From: Actinomycetes bacterium
GTDB taxonomy: Bacteria; Actinomycetota; Acidimicrobiia; Acidimicrobiales; Microtrichaceae
Assembly: GCA_024222295.1 (NCBI GenBank)
Contig: JAAEPF010000023.1
Coordinates: 361,033-425,032, forward strand
Direction of reading: 5' to 3'
Length of the DNA: 64,000 nt
A program made the translations under genes and the position numbers. Below the pieces are notes generated by a model, which searched no databases, had not been told where the DNA came from, and saw only the letters and a list, made by a program, of their open reading frames with translations. Below, piece after piece: positions 15,678 to 23,247 of the stretch; position 1 is the stretch's first letter; each line of letters opens with the position of its first letter.

Positions 15678-16963
15678 GTGCGCGACGACTCACCAATACC
15701 GCGCTGAACGAGCGGGCCCTGCGCCGCATCCCCGGCGGCGTCAACTCGCCCGTGCGCGCCTTCCGGTCGGTGGGCGGCGCCCCCTACTTCGTCGACCGTG
15801 GCAAGGGCGCTCGGGTTTGGGACGTCGAGGGCAACGAGTACGTCGACTGGGTGCAGTCCTACGGCGCCTCGATCCTCGGCCATGCGCACCCCGACGTCGT
15901 GGAGGCCATCACCGAAGTGGCGGGCCGCGGCACGACCTTCGGCGCCCCGACCGAGGGCGAAGTGGTGCTTGCCGAGATGCTGTGCGACCGGGTGCCGGGG
16001 ATGCAGGAGGTGCGGCTCGTGTCGTCGGGTACCGAGGCCACGATGTCGGCAATCCGTCTGGCGCGTGGCATCACCGGTCGAGACCGCATCGTGAAGTTCG
16101 ACGGCAACTACCACGGCCACAGCGACTCCTTGCTGGCGGGCGCCGGCAGCGGTGTGGCGGAGGGTGCCCTGCTGGGCGGGGCCGCCCCTGATTCGGCTGG
16201 TGTCACGCCGGCTGCGGTGGCCGACACCACCGTGCTTGCCTACAACGTGGTACCCGACCTGGATGACAGTGTGGCCGTCGTGGTGGTCGAGCCGGTTGCC
16301 GCCAACATGGGTCTCGTGGCGCCCGGGGACGGGTTCCTGGACGGGTTGCGGGCCGAGTGCGACCGTGTGGGCGCGTTGCTGCTGTTCGACGAGGTGATCA
16401 CCGGGTTCCGCCTCGGCCCGGGCGGCGCCACCGAGCGATACGGCGTACAACCCGACCTCTGGTGCTTCGGCAAGGTGATCGGCGGAGGGATGCCGATCGG
16501 CGCGTTCGGAGCGTCGGCGGCACACATGGAGCACCTGGCGCCGGTGGGCGACGTGTACCAGGCCGGCACATTGTCCGGTAACCCGGTTGCCACCGCCGCG
16601 GGGGCAACCGTCCTGTCGCTCATGGACGACGGCGCGTACCGGCGCCTCGAGAACACGGCTGAGTCCCTGGCAGAAGGTCTGGCCGCCGCGTTCGCCGAGG
16701 TCGGCGTGGCCGCACGGGTGCCACGGGTCGGATCACTCGTGGGGCTCTACTTCGGCGATGGTGCGCTGCCGACGGACTTCGCAGGTGCCGCCGACTCGGT
16801 TGGCCTGGGCCGGTACCCGGAGTTCTTCCATGGGATGCTCGAGCACGGGGTGGCCCTCGCGCCTGGCCCCTACGAGGTCATGTTCCCGTCGATGGCCCAC
16901 GGCGAGACCGAAGTCGCCGCGACCGTGTACGCGGCGACCGAGGTCGCCCGCAGGATGGGTTGA
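15674..16963 (+). CDS. hemL: Glutamate-1-semialdehyde 2,1-aminomutase
   Basis: A 429-residue PLP enzyme converting glutamate-1-semialdehyde to 5-aminolevulinate, the step after HemA. NERALRRIPGGVNSPVRAF is the family N-terminus. SSGTEATMSAIRLARG binds PLP phosphate, LLFDEVITGFR has the PLP Asp, and the Schiff-base Lys is in WCFGKVIGGGMPIGAFG. GTLSGNPVATAAG follows. GTG 15674 overlaps the DinB-gene stop by 4 nt. With hemA, hemC, hemD and hemB it completes the route from glutamyl-tRNA to uroporphyrinogen III within 9 kb. Confidence 0.95.
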   Translation: MSARRLTNTALNERALRRIPGGVNSPVRAFRSVGGAPYFVDRGKGARVWDVEGNEYVDWVQSYGASILGHAHPDVVEAITEVAGRGTTFGAPTEGEVVLAEMLCDRVPGMQEVRLVSSGTEATMSAIRLARGITGRDRIVKFDGNYHGHSDSLLAGAGSGVAEGALLGGAAPDSAGVTPAAVADTTVLAYNVVPDLDDSVAVVVVEPVAANMGLVAPGDGFLDGLRAECDRVGALLLFDEVITGFRLGPGGATERYGVQPDLWCFGKVIGGGMPIGAFGASAAHMEHLAPVGDVYQAGTLSGNPVATAAGATVLSLMDDGAYRRLENTAESLAEGLAAAFAEVGVAARVPRVGSLVGLYFGDGALPTDFAGAADSVGLGRYPEFFHGMLEHGVALAPGPYEVMFPSMAHGETEVAATVYAATEVARRMG

Positions 16964-16969
16964 GCCCAG

Positions 16970-17767
16970 ATGGCGCGCAGGCTCGACCGCGACGCCGCAG
17001 AGCGAGTTCTCAGGCGCGCCGTCGAGCTGGGCGACCAGCCGGGCACGGCCGACGACGCCTTCGAACCCGACGTGCTCGTGTCGGCTGCGTCGGACCTGGG
17101 GGTGCCGACCACCGCGGTGCATCGCGCACTGGCAGAGGAGCAGGCAGGCCTGCTGGCCGACGACGCCGGCGCCGTGGACCGACTCGCCGGCCCCGCCGCG
17201 GTTTCGGCAGCCCGAGTCGTCGACATGAAGCCGGGTGCGGCCATGTCGCTCGCCGATGAATGGCTACGCAGAACGTGGGCCTTCAAGCGGGTGCGGTCAA
17301 CCGAACAGGTGGCCGATTACCGCCGTCGCACGGACGTGGTCGCGACGGTCCAGCGTTCCGCGCGCTCGCTCACCGGCAAGGAGAACGCCGACAAGGTCCG
17401 CTCGATCCGGTTGATCACCCACGAGCTGGAAGCGCAGCGGTCGATCGTCGCGATGGTGGTCGACCTGCAGTCTTCGCGCACGTTCGCGGAGGTCGGCGGC
17501 AGCTTCGTCGCCGGCGGCGGCACGGTGATGTCGACCGTGTCGGCGCTCGCGTGGGCGCCGTGGGCATGGCTCGGTATCCCCGCCTCCGCCGCTGCCGGCG
17601 CGGGTGTGCTCGCCACGAGGCGGGCGTGGACCCGGGGTATCGACGTGGAGCTCGAGGGCCTCCTCGACCTGATCGAAGCAGGTGAGGTTCCCCCGTCGAT
17701 GGTGGGTGGGCTGGCGGAACGCTTCCGCAGGCCTGCGCCCCCGGGGGACGTCAGCCCGCCGGCGTGA
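16970..17767 (+). CDS. Hypothetical protein with C-terminal membrane hairpin
   Basis: A 265-residue protein of no recognised family. The N-terminal 70 residues are helical and acidic, with two similar short helices (AAERVLRRAVELGD and TTAVHRALAEEQ). A basic middle follows, then a Gly/Ala-rich hydrophobic stretch at about 185-225 that could form two membrane helices, and a helical tail ending in FRRPAPPGD. ATG 16970 lies 6 nt after hemL, so it belongs to that operon. Its last 17 nt overlap the end of a convergent gene. The overall shape resembles small membrane-associated regulatory proteins, but no function can be assigned. Confidence 0.65.
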   Translation: MARRLDRDAAERVLRRAVELGDQPGTADDAFEPDVLVSAASDLGVPTTAVHRALAEEQAGLLADDAGAVDRLAGPAAVSAARVVDMKPGAAMSLADEWLRRTWAFKRVRSTEQVADYRRRTDVVATVQRSARSLTGKENADKVRSIRLITHELEAQRSIVAMVVDLQSSRTFAEVGGSFVAGGGTVMSTVSALAWAPWAWLGIPASAAAGAGVLATRRAWTRGIDVELEGLLDLIEAGEVPPSMVGGLAERFRRPAPPGDVSPPA

Positions 17768-18224
17768 TCACGACGCGCACCCGGGTGCGGTCGTCCTCCG
17801 GTACCAACTCGACCGAGCGGGACACGCCGCCGCGCACATCCGATGTGCCGCGGATCGTTCCCTCGACGTTGAGCTTCCACAGTGGCGACGAGTGGTAGAT
17901 GACTCGCTCGTCGGCCACGGGCTGCGCAAGTTCCGACGCCTCCAGGAATGCGGCCTCGGTGGAAGGGTCGACCGTGAAGGTCACGTCGAGCTGTGAGTCG
18001 TCTTCGAGACGCGCCGTGAGGAAGTCCTCGGTGCCTTCAGGCAGGCCGAGCCCGGCAAGCGACGCCACTTCCTGGGTGTCGGTGCCCGCGACCTCGAGCC
18101 GCGGGGAGTCGCCATGCGTGGCTGTGGTCCCGTCGTCGCCGCCGGTGAACAACAGCCACAGGCCACCCACGCCCAGCAGCACTAGGACGGCCGGCACGAC
18201 CCGACGGAACCAGACGGAGTCCAA
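17751..18224 (-). CDS. Membrane-anchored extracytoplasmic protein, unknown function
   Basis: A 157-residue protein with an uncleaved-signal-like N-terminus: RR at 7-8 and a hydrophobic helix at about 9-27 (VVPAVLVLLGVGGLWLLF), then an extracytoplasmic domain rich in Asp, Glu, Ser and Thr. No Cys lipobox is visible. The domain is mostly predicted beta strand (RVIYHSSPLWKLNVEGTI, RTRVRVVITPAG). It starts 17 nt downstream of the MenJ-like gene in the same direction and is probably its operon partner. Function unknown. Confidence 0.6.
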   Translation of the reverse strand: MDSVWFRRVVPAVLVLLGVGGLWLLFTGGDDGTTATHGDSPRLEVAGTDTQEVASLAGLGLPEGTEDFLTARLEDDSQLDVTFTVDPSTEAAFLEASELAQPVADERVIYHSSPLWKLNVEGTIRGTSDVRGGVSRSVELVPEDDRTRVRVVITPAG

Positions 18225-18241
18225 CGGTCAGCCCTACCGGC

Positions 18242-19528
18242 TCAGGCCACGCTCGGCTCGGGGAGCACCTTCGCGACCGTGGCGGCGCTGCGGTACACAG
18301 CCTCGGCCGGGCCGACCTCGTCGCTGCGCAGCAGGTTGGCCATGATGCGCAGCACCCAGTCCATGAGGGTGTGGGATCGCATGCCCACCCGTGTGAGCTG
18401 GGTCATCAGCGCCGGCCGGCCGATCACCTGCGCGAACAGCCGCGCCACCTTGAAGTACGTGCCGTACTCCGCCTCGAGGATCACGGGGTAGCGCTGCAAG
18501 GGCTGGTCGCTGCCGGTGGCAACGCACTCGGCGACCAGCGATGCGGCGAGTCTGCCGGTCTCGTAGGCGTAGTCGATCCCTTCGCCGTTGAAAGGGTTGA
18601 TGCTCCCGCCGGCGTCGCCGACGATCATCCAGTTGGGCCCGCACTTGGGAGACACCGAGCCACCCATGGGCAGTCGCCCACCGGTGGGTGCCTGCGTCGG
18701 GTTGTCGGGATCGATCTCCCAGTAGCCGGGCAGCGTCGCGGCGAACTCGTTCATGAGGTGGCTGGTGTTGACCGACTTGTAGTCGCGGAAGGTCGACAGC
18801 AGGCCGACGCCCACGTTGATGGTGCCGTCGCCCGCGGGGAAGATCCATCCGTAGCCGGGCAGAGAGTTGCCGTTGCGGTCTCGCACGTCGAGCGCGGACT
18901 CGATCCAGGGTTCCGCGTGCAGCGGGCTCTCGTAGTAGGTGCGGATCGCCATGCCCTGCACCATCGAGCGGTCACGTGCGGCTCCGAGCGCCCGACCGAA
19001 GCGCGAGTTGGAGCCGTCAGCCACCACCACGTAGTCGGCCGTGACGTCACGCTGGTCGCCGCTGGCCTTGTCCTTGAGTGTCGCGCCCACGAGGCGCCCG
19101 CCGTCGGTGACCGGTCCGACGGCTTCGGTGCCGGTCAAGAGCTTCGCCCCGGCGCCCCGGGCGTTCTCGGCCACGAAGGTGTCGAGCTCGCTGCGTCGCA
19201 CGACGTAGCCGTGGCTCGGGTACAGCGGATGCTCGGGCCAGTGCAGTTCCATGCTGCGGCCATGGGCGCATGCGCGCAGCCCGTCGTAGCGGTGATACTG
19301 CGTGAGTCGCTCGGTGAGTCCCATCTCGTCGAGCTGGTGCACGGCGCGCGGGGTGAGTCCGTCGCCGCAGGTCTTGTCGCGCGGGAAGTCCTTCTTTTCG
19401 ACTACGAGCACGTCGAGGCCCGCCCGGGCGGCCCAGTAGCCGGTGGCACTTCCGGCGGGCCCTCCGCCTATCACGAGCAGGTCGTGGTGCTCTGTTGCGC
19501 GGTCGGGACTCTGGTCGGTGGGGGCCAT
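18242..19528 (-). CDS. Geranylgeranyl reductase family FAD oxidoreductase (MenJ-like)
   Basis: A 428-residue flavoprotein. The FAD motif VIGGGPAGSATGYWAARAG begins near residue 17, followed by VVEKKDFPRDKTCGDGLTPR, a signature of geranylgeranyl/prenyl reductases, and VGDAGGSINPFNGEGIDYA (second FAD motif). Mycobacterial MenJ in this family saturates one isoprene unit of menaquinone; archaeal members reduce phospholipid chains. Position beside quinol-oxidising cytochromes and complex I favours menaquinone as substrate, by inference. ATG 19528 is chosen because CATACT lies 6 nt upstream; a longer form from 19609 adds an atypical leader. Confidence 0.75.
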   Translation of the reverse strand: MAPTDQSPDRATEHHDLLVIGGGPAGSATGYWAARAGLDVLVVEKKDFPRDKTCGDGLTPRAVHQLDEMGLTERLTQYHRYDGLRACAHGRSMELHWPEHPLYPSHGYVVRRSELDTFVAENARGAGAKLLTGTEAVGPVTDGGRLVGATLKDKASGDQRDVTADYVVVADGSNSRFGRALGAARDRSMVQGMAIRTYYESPLHAEPWIESALDVRDRNGNSLPGYGWIFPAGDGTINVGVGLLSTFRDYKSVNTSHLMNEFAATLPGYWEIDPDNPTQAPTGGRLPMGGSVSPKCGPNWMIVGDAGGSINPFNGEGIDYAYETGRLAASLVAECVATGSDQPLQRYPVILEAEYGTYFKVARLFAQVIGRPALMTQLTRVGMRSHTLMDWVLRIMANLLRSDEVGPAEAVYRSAATVAKVLPEPSVA

Positions 19529-19534
19529 GGTCTG

Positions 19535-19540
19535 AGTATG
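19535..19540 (-). promoter_or_regulatory. -10-like box for leaderless MenJ-like gene
   Basis: On the minus strand CATACT is followed by 6 nt and ATG 19528. It lies in the 53-bp gap after the cytochrome c gene, so the flavoprotein may be transcribed separately. Confidence 0.45.
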
Positions 19541-19581
19541 CAGCCTCAGCAAGGCCGAGGCCCGTCGTGCTGAGTGTGCGG

Positions 19582-20331
19582 TCAGCCCGCAGGCGGGTTG
19601 GCCGCCCACTCCTCGAGCACGGCCATGTACTCGTCAACCTGGTCAGGAACGAGGAGGGTGAGCCCTTCCTCGAAGCCTTCCTCCCACACGGCCGCGTCGA
19701 AGTCCTCGCCGCCGAAGACAACCCGCTCCGCGAGCACGACCTCCATGATCTCGGCCGGGCTGAGGTTGGCCTGCTGGCCGGGCATGCCGCCGTTGATCGG
19801 CTTGTCCTGGGCTCCGTATGTAGACAGGCCAGCGTCCTGGTAGCCGGACGAGCCCAGTGCGATCCAGGTGACCTGGTCCACCGGCGCCGGGAAGGTCTCC
19901 ACGACCGCGCCACCTGCGAGGGCGGGTCCGGATCCGCCGCCACCGCCGCCACCGTGGCAGCCGGCACAGCCCACGCCGTAGATCTCCTCGCCGATGGCCA
20001 AGGGGCCCTCACCGGCGCTCGGCTCGCCGAGCGTCCACGCGTAGACGATGAAGTAGAGCGGCACGATCGCCAGTGCGGCGGCAGCCCACCACGGCACCTT
20101 CTTGCGGCTCTCTGCGGCCTCCACCCAGGGCGGGGTCGGCTCCGGCTCCGGCTCGGTAGCAGGCGCCGCCGCGGCCGTCGTCGCCGGCGCGGAAGCTGAC
20201 TCCGTGGGCGCAGGAGAGTCGGCCGACTCGGTGGTGGCGGGCGTTGCGGACTCCGATGCGTCACCCTCGCCGGTGAGCGCGGACCGACGCTGCTTGCTGC
20301 GGGCCAGGAGGTGTTCGGGGATTTCGGTCAA
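19582..20331 (-). CDS. Membrane-anchored monoheme cytochrome c
   Basis: A 249-residue cytochrome. It starts with TEIPEHLLARSKQRR, a motif shared with the subunit IV-like protein at 22431, then a Ser/Thr/Ala/Pro/Glu-rich linker (about 20-70), one membrane helix (about 80-100) and a class I cytochrome c domain. Heme binds at C122-A-G-C125-H126, followed by a run of seven glycines; M183 in GGMPGQ is the likely sixth ligand. TTG 20331 is supported by GGAGG 6 nt upstream. It is divergent from the bc-complex operon and probably carries electrons from that complex to an oxidase not in this window. Confidence 0.8.
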   Translation of the reverse strand: MTEIPEHLLARSKQRRSALTGEGDASESATPATTESADSPAPTESASAPATTAAAAPATEPEPEPTPPWVEAAESRKKVPWWAAAALAIVPLYFIVYAWTLGEPSAGEGPLAIGEEIYGVGCAGCHGGGGGGGSGPALAGGAVVETFPAPVDQVTWIALGSSGYQDAGLSTYGAQDKPINGGMPGQQANLSPAEIMEVVLAERVVFGGEDFDAAVWEEGFEEGLTLLVPDQVDEYMAVLEEWAANPPAG

Positions 20332-20670
20332 CGCTGCCTCCGCGCGTCGAGAGGGACACACATGACTGTTGCCGGACCGGGCCGGCAGCCGCCGGTTCGA
20401 GCCGGACGACGCGCCCACTCTATGCAACTTGGGAGGCGACCCACCAAGCTCTGGCGGCATCGGCCGTCGGTGGGCTCGTGACACTGCGCGAACACGCCAC
20501 GGAGCGCGGGCGCAAATGTGCCTCGCGGGCATGTGCCGTGGTAGACCAGCGGCCGTTGGCCGGGCGTGCAGTACAACTGTTCGCCGCGACCTACAATCGG
20601 AGACGTAGTTGCCGTCCGGCCCCCCTGGGCGGTGTCGACCACCACCCGGTGGGACCGACAGGAGGTAAAC
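20332..20670. other. Divergent regulatory region (339 bp)
   Basis: This is the only non-coding stretch over 300 bp. It separates the cytochrome c gene (minus) from the bc/complex I operon (plus). TACAAT at 20592-20597 is a good -10 candidate for the plus operon, giving an untranslated leader of about 70 nt that ends in AGGAGGT (20660-20666), one of the strongest ribosome binding sites in the window. No clear -35 and no Rex-type TTGTGA site were found. No credible ORF is present. Confidence 0.5.
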
Positions 20671-21135
20671 GTGGTCGCATTCATCACGTCGATGCTGGTG
20701 CTGGTGGTTCTGATGCTGCCGGTTTTCTGGTACGCCAAGCGGCGTCATGTGGGCGATCCCTTCACGTGGGGCGAGGCCTCGGTTGCAGGCACCTACGTGT
20801 TCTTCATCCTGTTCTGGGCCTACGGGGTCGTGCCCCACCAGTGGCTCACCTGGGCAGACACGGAGCTCGGCTGGCGCCCCGACGTCATCTGGTTCGGACC
20901 GGGAGGCTCGGTCACCGCCCCCGGAGTCGGCTGGGTCTTCACTTCGGACTGGTTCCCCATGACCCTCAGCGCCGAGGCATTCCGCGACATCATCGCCACC
21001 CTGATCTACGTCGTCCTGCTGGGCGTACAGATCTGGCTCTGGGTCTGGTGGCAGAACCGTGACAAGCGTGCAGCCGAGGCTGCCGCCGTGGAGCCCACAA
21101 CGCCCTACGGCCGTCCCCTCATCAAGCGAGCCTGA
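20671..21135 (+). CDS. Small membrane protein at head of bc/complex I operon
   Basis: A 154-residue protein with about three membrane helices (residues 3-20, 38-57 and 112-131) and a Trp/Phe-rich extracytoplasmic loop (HQWLTWADTELGW, DVIWFGPGGS). It ends in a short charged tail (NRDKRAAEAAA). No family is recognised. GTG 20671 is fixed by an excellent AGGAGGT 4 nt upstream. It starts the long respiratory operon and is followed within 2 nt by the ferredoxin gene, which suggests a structural or assembly role in the quinol-cytochrome c complex. Confidence 0.7.
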   Translation: MVAFITSMLVLVVLMLPVFWYAKRRHVGDPFTWGEASVAGTYVFFILFWAYGVVPHQWLTWADTELGWRPDVIWFGPGGSVTAPGVGWVFTSDWFPMTLSAEAFRDIIATLIYVVLLGVQIWLWVWWQNRDKRAAEAAAVEPTTPYGRPLIKRA

Positions 21136-21137
21136 GC

Positions 21138-21554
21138 GTGGCAGTAACCGACGCAAACCCCCCGCTTCCGGAGTTCAGCACCGACTACGTGCTGGCCGAG
21201 GTCGACGCGGACTACCTCGGGCGGGCGGTGAAGCCCAAGCAGTTCATCCACATCGATCAGTCCGAGTGCATCCAGTGCGACGGTTGCGCCGACATCTGCC
21301 CGTGGAAGTGCATCCACATGGTGTCGCCGAGTGCAATCGACGAGGCGGTGGACACCGACCTGCCGGGGCAGGATCCTTCCGACAACGTGGTGTTCCTGAT
21401 CGACGACGATGTGTGCACGCGTTGTGCACTGTGTGTCGACCGGTGCCCCACCGGTGTGATCATCCTCGGCAAGCTCGGCGATCCCCCTCCCGACGGTGAC
21501 CGCCACCAGCGCACCAACAGCCATGGTTACGGCTATGGGATGAGGTTGGCATGA
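21138..21554 (+). CDS. Two-cluster [4Fe-4S] ferredoxin-domain protein
   Basis: A 138-residue ferredoxin-like protein with two cluster motifs: C44-x2-C47-x2-C50-x3-C54 (CIQCDGCADICPWKC, with an extra Cys at 58) and C93-x2-C96-x2-C99-x3-C103 (CTRCALCVDRCPTG). The clusters are separated by about 35 residues, as in polyferredoxin-type electron-transfer subunits rather than small soluble ferredoxins. It has a 35-residue N-terminal extension and a His/Gly-rich tail, and no membrane helix. It sits between a membrane protein and cytochrome b6 in the operon. It could deliver electrons to or from the bc complex, or to the donor-less complex I; that is inference. Confidence 0.85.
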   Translation: MAVTDANPPLPEFSTDYVLAEVDADYLGRAVKPKQFIHIDQSECIQCDGCADICPWKCIHMVSPSAIDEAVDTDLPGQDPSDNVVFLIDDDVCTRCALCVDRCPTGVIILGKLGDPPPDGDRHQRTNSHGYGYGMRLA

Positions 21555-21607
21555 CGCCGCTCGGCACGATTCGACTGACAGCGCGACACGAGAGTAGGGA
21601 GTAGCAC

Positions 21608-22387
21608 GTGGCAAAGACGATGCAGGGCTCCGGAGGCATCTCCGAGAAGTGGGAAGACCTCAAGGGCAACGTCCAGGGATCGCAGGCGTGGAGCTCGATC
21701 TTCCGGCCGGGATCGATATTCCGCAAGGGCTACAACGACAGCCCCAGGAACCGTTCCTACGTGATCATGAACAGCGTGCTCTACCACCTTCACCCGGTGA
21801 AGGTGAAGCGCCACGCCGTGAAGGTGAGCTACACGCTCTGCCTGGGCGGGCTCAGCTTCTTCCTGTTCATCCTGCTCACGGTCACGGGCATCTTCTTGAT
21901 GTTCTTCTACCGCCCGACCGCGGCAGCTGCGTGGGACGACATCTACGCACTGCAGACCTCGGTCACGTTCGGGCTGCTGGTGCGAAACATGCACAGATGG
22001 GCAGCTCACCTGATGGTGCTGGCCGTGTTCCTGCACATGGCGCGGGTCTTCTACCACGGGGCCTACAAGGCTCCCCGCGAGTTCAACTGGGTCATCGGAG
22101 TGATCCTGCTGACGATGACCCTGCTGTTGTCGTTCACCGGCTACCTGCTTCCCTGGGACCAGCTGGCCCTTTGGGCGGTGACGGTGGGTACCAACATGAT
22201 GGGCTACACGCCCGTGCTGGGCAGCCAGGTGCGCTTCGTGCTGCTCGGTGGCGCCGAGATCGGATCGGACACCCTGATCCGGTGGTATGTGCTCCACGTA
22301 CTGTTCTTCCCGTTCATAACCGTCATCTTCATGGCCATCCATTTCTGGAGAGTCCGCAAGGACGGCGGCATCTCGGGGCCGTTGTGA
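21608..22387 (+). CDS. Cytochrome b6-type subunit of quinol:cytochrome c reductase
   Basis: A 259-residue split cytochrome b aligning closely with chloroplast PetB. Heme-ligand pairs are H129/H143 (helix B) and H230/H245 (helix D); the helix D spacing of 15 is the b6f type. C78 in LCLGG aligns with the b6 cysteine that binds heme c_n covalently; the 21 residues from it to FYRPT match exactly in number. LPWDQLALWAV and the C-terminus RKDGGISGPL are b6-like. A 60-residue N-terminal extension is unusual. GTG 21608 is preceded by GGGAG. It forms the complex core with the products of 22431 and 23248. Confidence 0.92.
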   Translation: MAKTMQGSGGISEKWEDLKGNVQGSQAWSSIFRPGSIFRKGYNDSPRNRSYVIMNSVLYHLHPVKVKRHAVKVSYTLCLGGLSFFLFILLTVTGIFLMFFYRPTAAAAWDDIYALQTSVTFGLLVRNMHRWAAHLMVLAVFLHMARVFYHGAYKAPREFNWVIGVILLTMTLLLSFTGYLLPWDQLALWAVTVGTNMMGYTPVLGSQVRFVLLGGAEIGSDTLIRWYVLHVLFFPFITVIFMAIHFWRVRKDGGISGPL

Positions 22388-22430
22388 TGGGCGCACTGCG
22401 AAGCACCCGGGTGCGTACCGGGAGGGAGCA

Positions 22431-23234
22431 ATGACAGAAGTTCCAGAGCACCTTCTCAAGAGGGCACAGGAAGCCAAGGACAAGGCCGCGGCCAAGAAGG
22501 CAGCGGACGAGCCCGCGGAGGAGTCGCCTGGCGACGCCGGCGACTCCGGTGGTGGCGAGGCCGATTCCCGTATCCCTGCGCACCTGCTCGAGCGCTCCAA
22601 GGCGGCCAAGGCCCGCAAGGGCGGCGGCGACGCCTCTGCCGATTCGGGTGACTCCGGCGGCGGCACCGCCGTTGCCACGAAGACCGAGACCGCTCCAGCC
22701 GCCGGCGGTGGTGGGCTGCCCACCGGTGCCGGTCCGGGTGGTCACACCCAGCGCCTGCTGACGGTGGTCAAGTCGGGTTCGATCCAGGACGTGAAGGCCA
22801 AGCCCCAGGACAAGGTCCACGTGTGGCCGCACCTGCTGGTCATCGAGTTCGTTGCAGCCCTGGCCTGCACGGCCTTCACCTTCATCTTCTCCTGGCTGGT
22901 CAACGCTCCGCTGCTGGAGCTCGCCAACTTCAACGAGACGCCCAACCCGTCGAAGGCCCCTTGGTACTTCCTCGGCCTGCAGGAACTGCTCACGATGTTC
23001 CACCCGATGGTTGCCGGCGTGACGATTCCGGGCATGGGCATCTTCATCCTGATCCTGGCGCCCTACATCGACAAGAACCCCTCCAAGAAGCCGGAGGATC
23101 GCAAGTTCGCCGTTTCATTGATGACCGTGCACCTGATGTTCTGGGCCGTGCTGGTCATCATCGGCTCCTTCTTCAGGGGCCCCGGATTCAACTTCACCCT
23201 GCCCTGGGTTGACGGGCTCTTCTTCGAGCTGTGA
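22431..23234 (+). CDS. Cytochrome b subunit IV-like protein with long N-terminal extension
   Basis: A 267-residue protein. The C-terminal 140 residues are the PetD-like half of cytochrome b with three membrane helices. The Qo-site motif is KAPWYF (A176-P177-W178-Y179) instead of PEWY, so the usual glutamate is absent; this variant occurs in several menaquinone-using lineages. The N-terminal 130 residues are Gly/Asp/Ala-rich and hold two copies of a short motif: VPEHLLKRAQEAK (4-16) and IPAHLLERSKAAK (48-60), also found in the cytochrome c at 19582. AGGGAG lies just upstream of ATG 22431. It completes the quinol site with cytochrome b6. Confidence 0.85.
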   Translation: MTEVPEHLLKRAQEAKDKAAAKKAADEPAEESPGDAGDSGGGEADSRIPAHLLERSKAAKARKGGGDASADSGDSGGGTAVATKTETAPAAGGGGLPTGAGPGGHTQRLLTVVKSGSIQDVKAKPQDKVHVWPHLLVIEFVAALACTAFTFIFSWLVNAPLLELANFNETPNPSKAPWYFLGLQELLTMFHPMVAGVTIPGMGIFILILAPYIDKNPSKKPEDRKFAVSLMTVHLMFWAVLVIIGSFFRGPGFNFTLPWVDGLFFEL

Positions 23235-23247
23235 GGTGACCTGAACT

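Noticed and set aside
19950..19985. Run of seven glycines after the CAGCH heme site suspected as a frameshift
   Set aside because: The frame stays open with correct downstream cytochrome features (GGMPGQ and the C-terminal helix), so it is a real low-complexity loop.
20466..20500. TCGTGACACTG with a nearby GAACACG as a Rex site for the bc/complex I operon
   Set aside because: Half-sites and spacing do not fit TTGTGAA-N4-TTCACAA.
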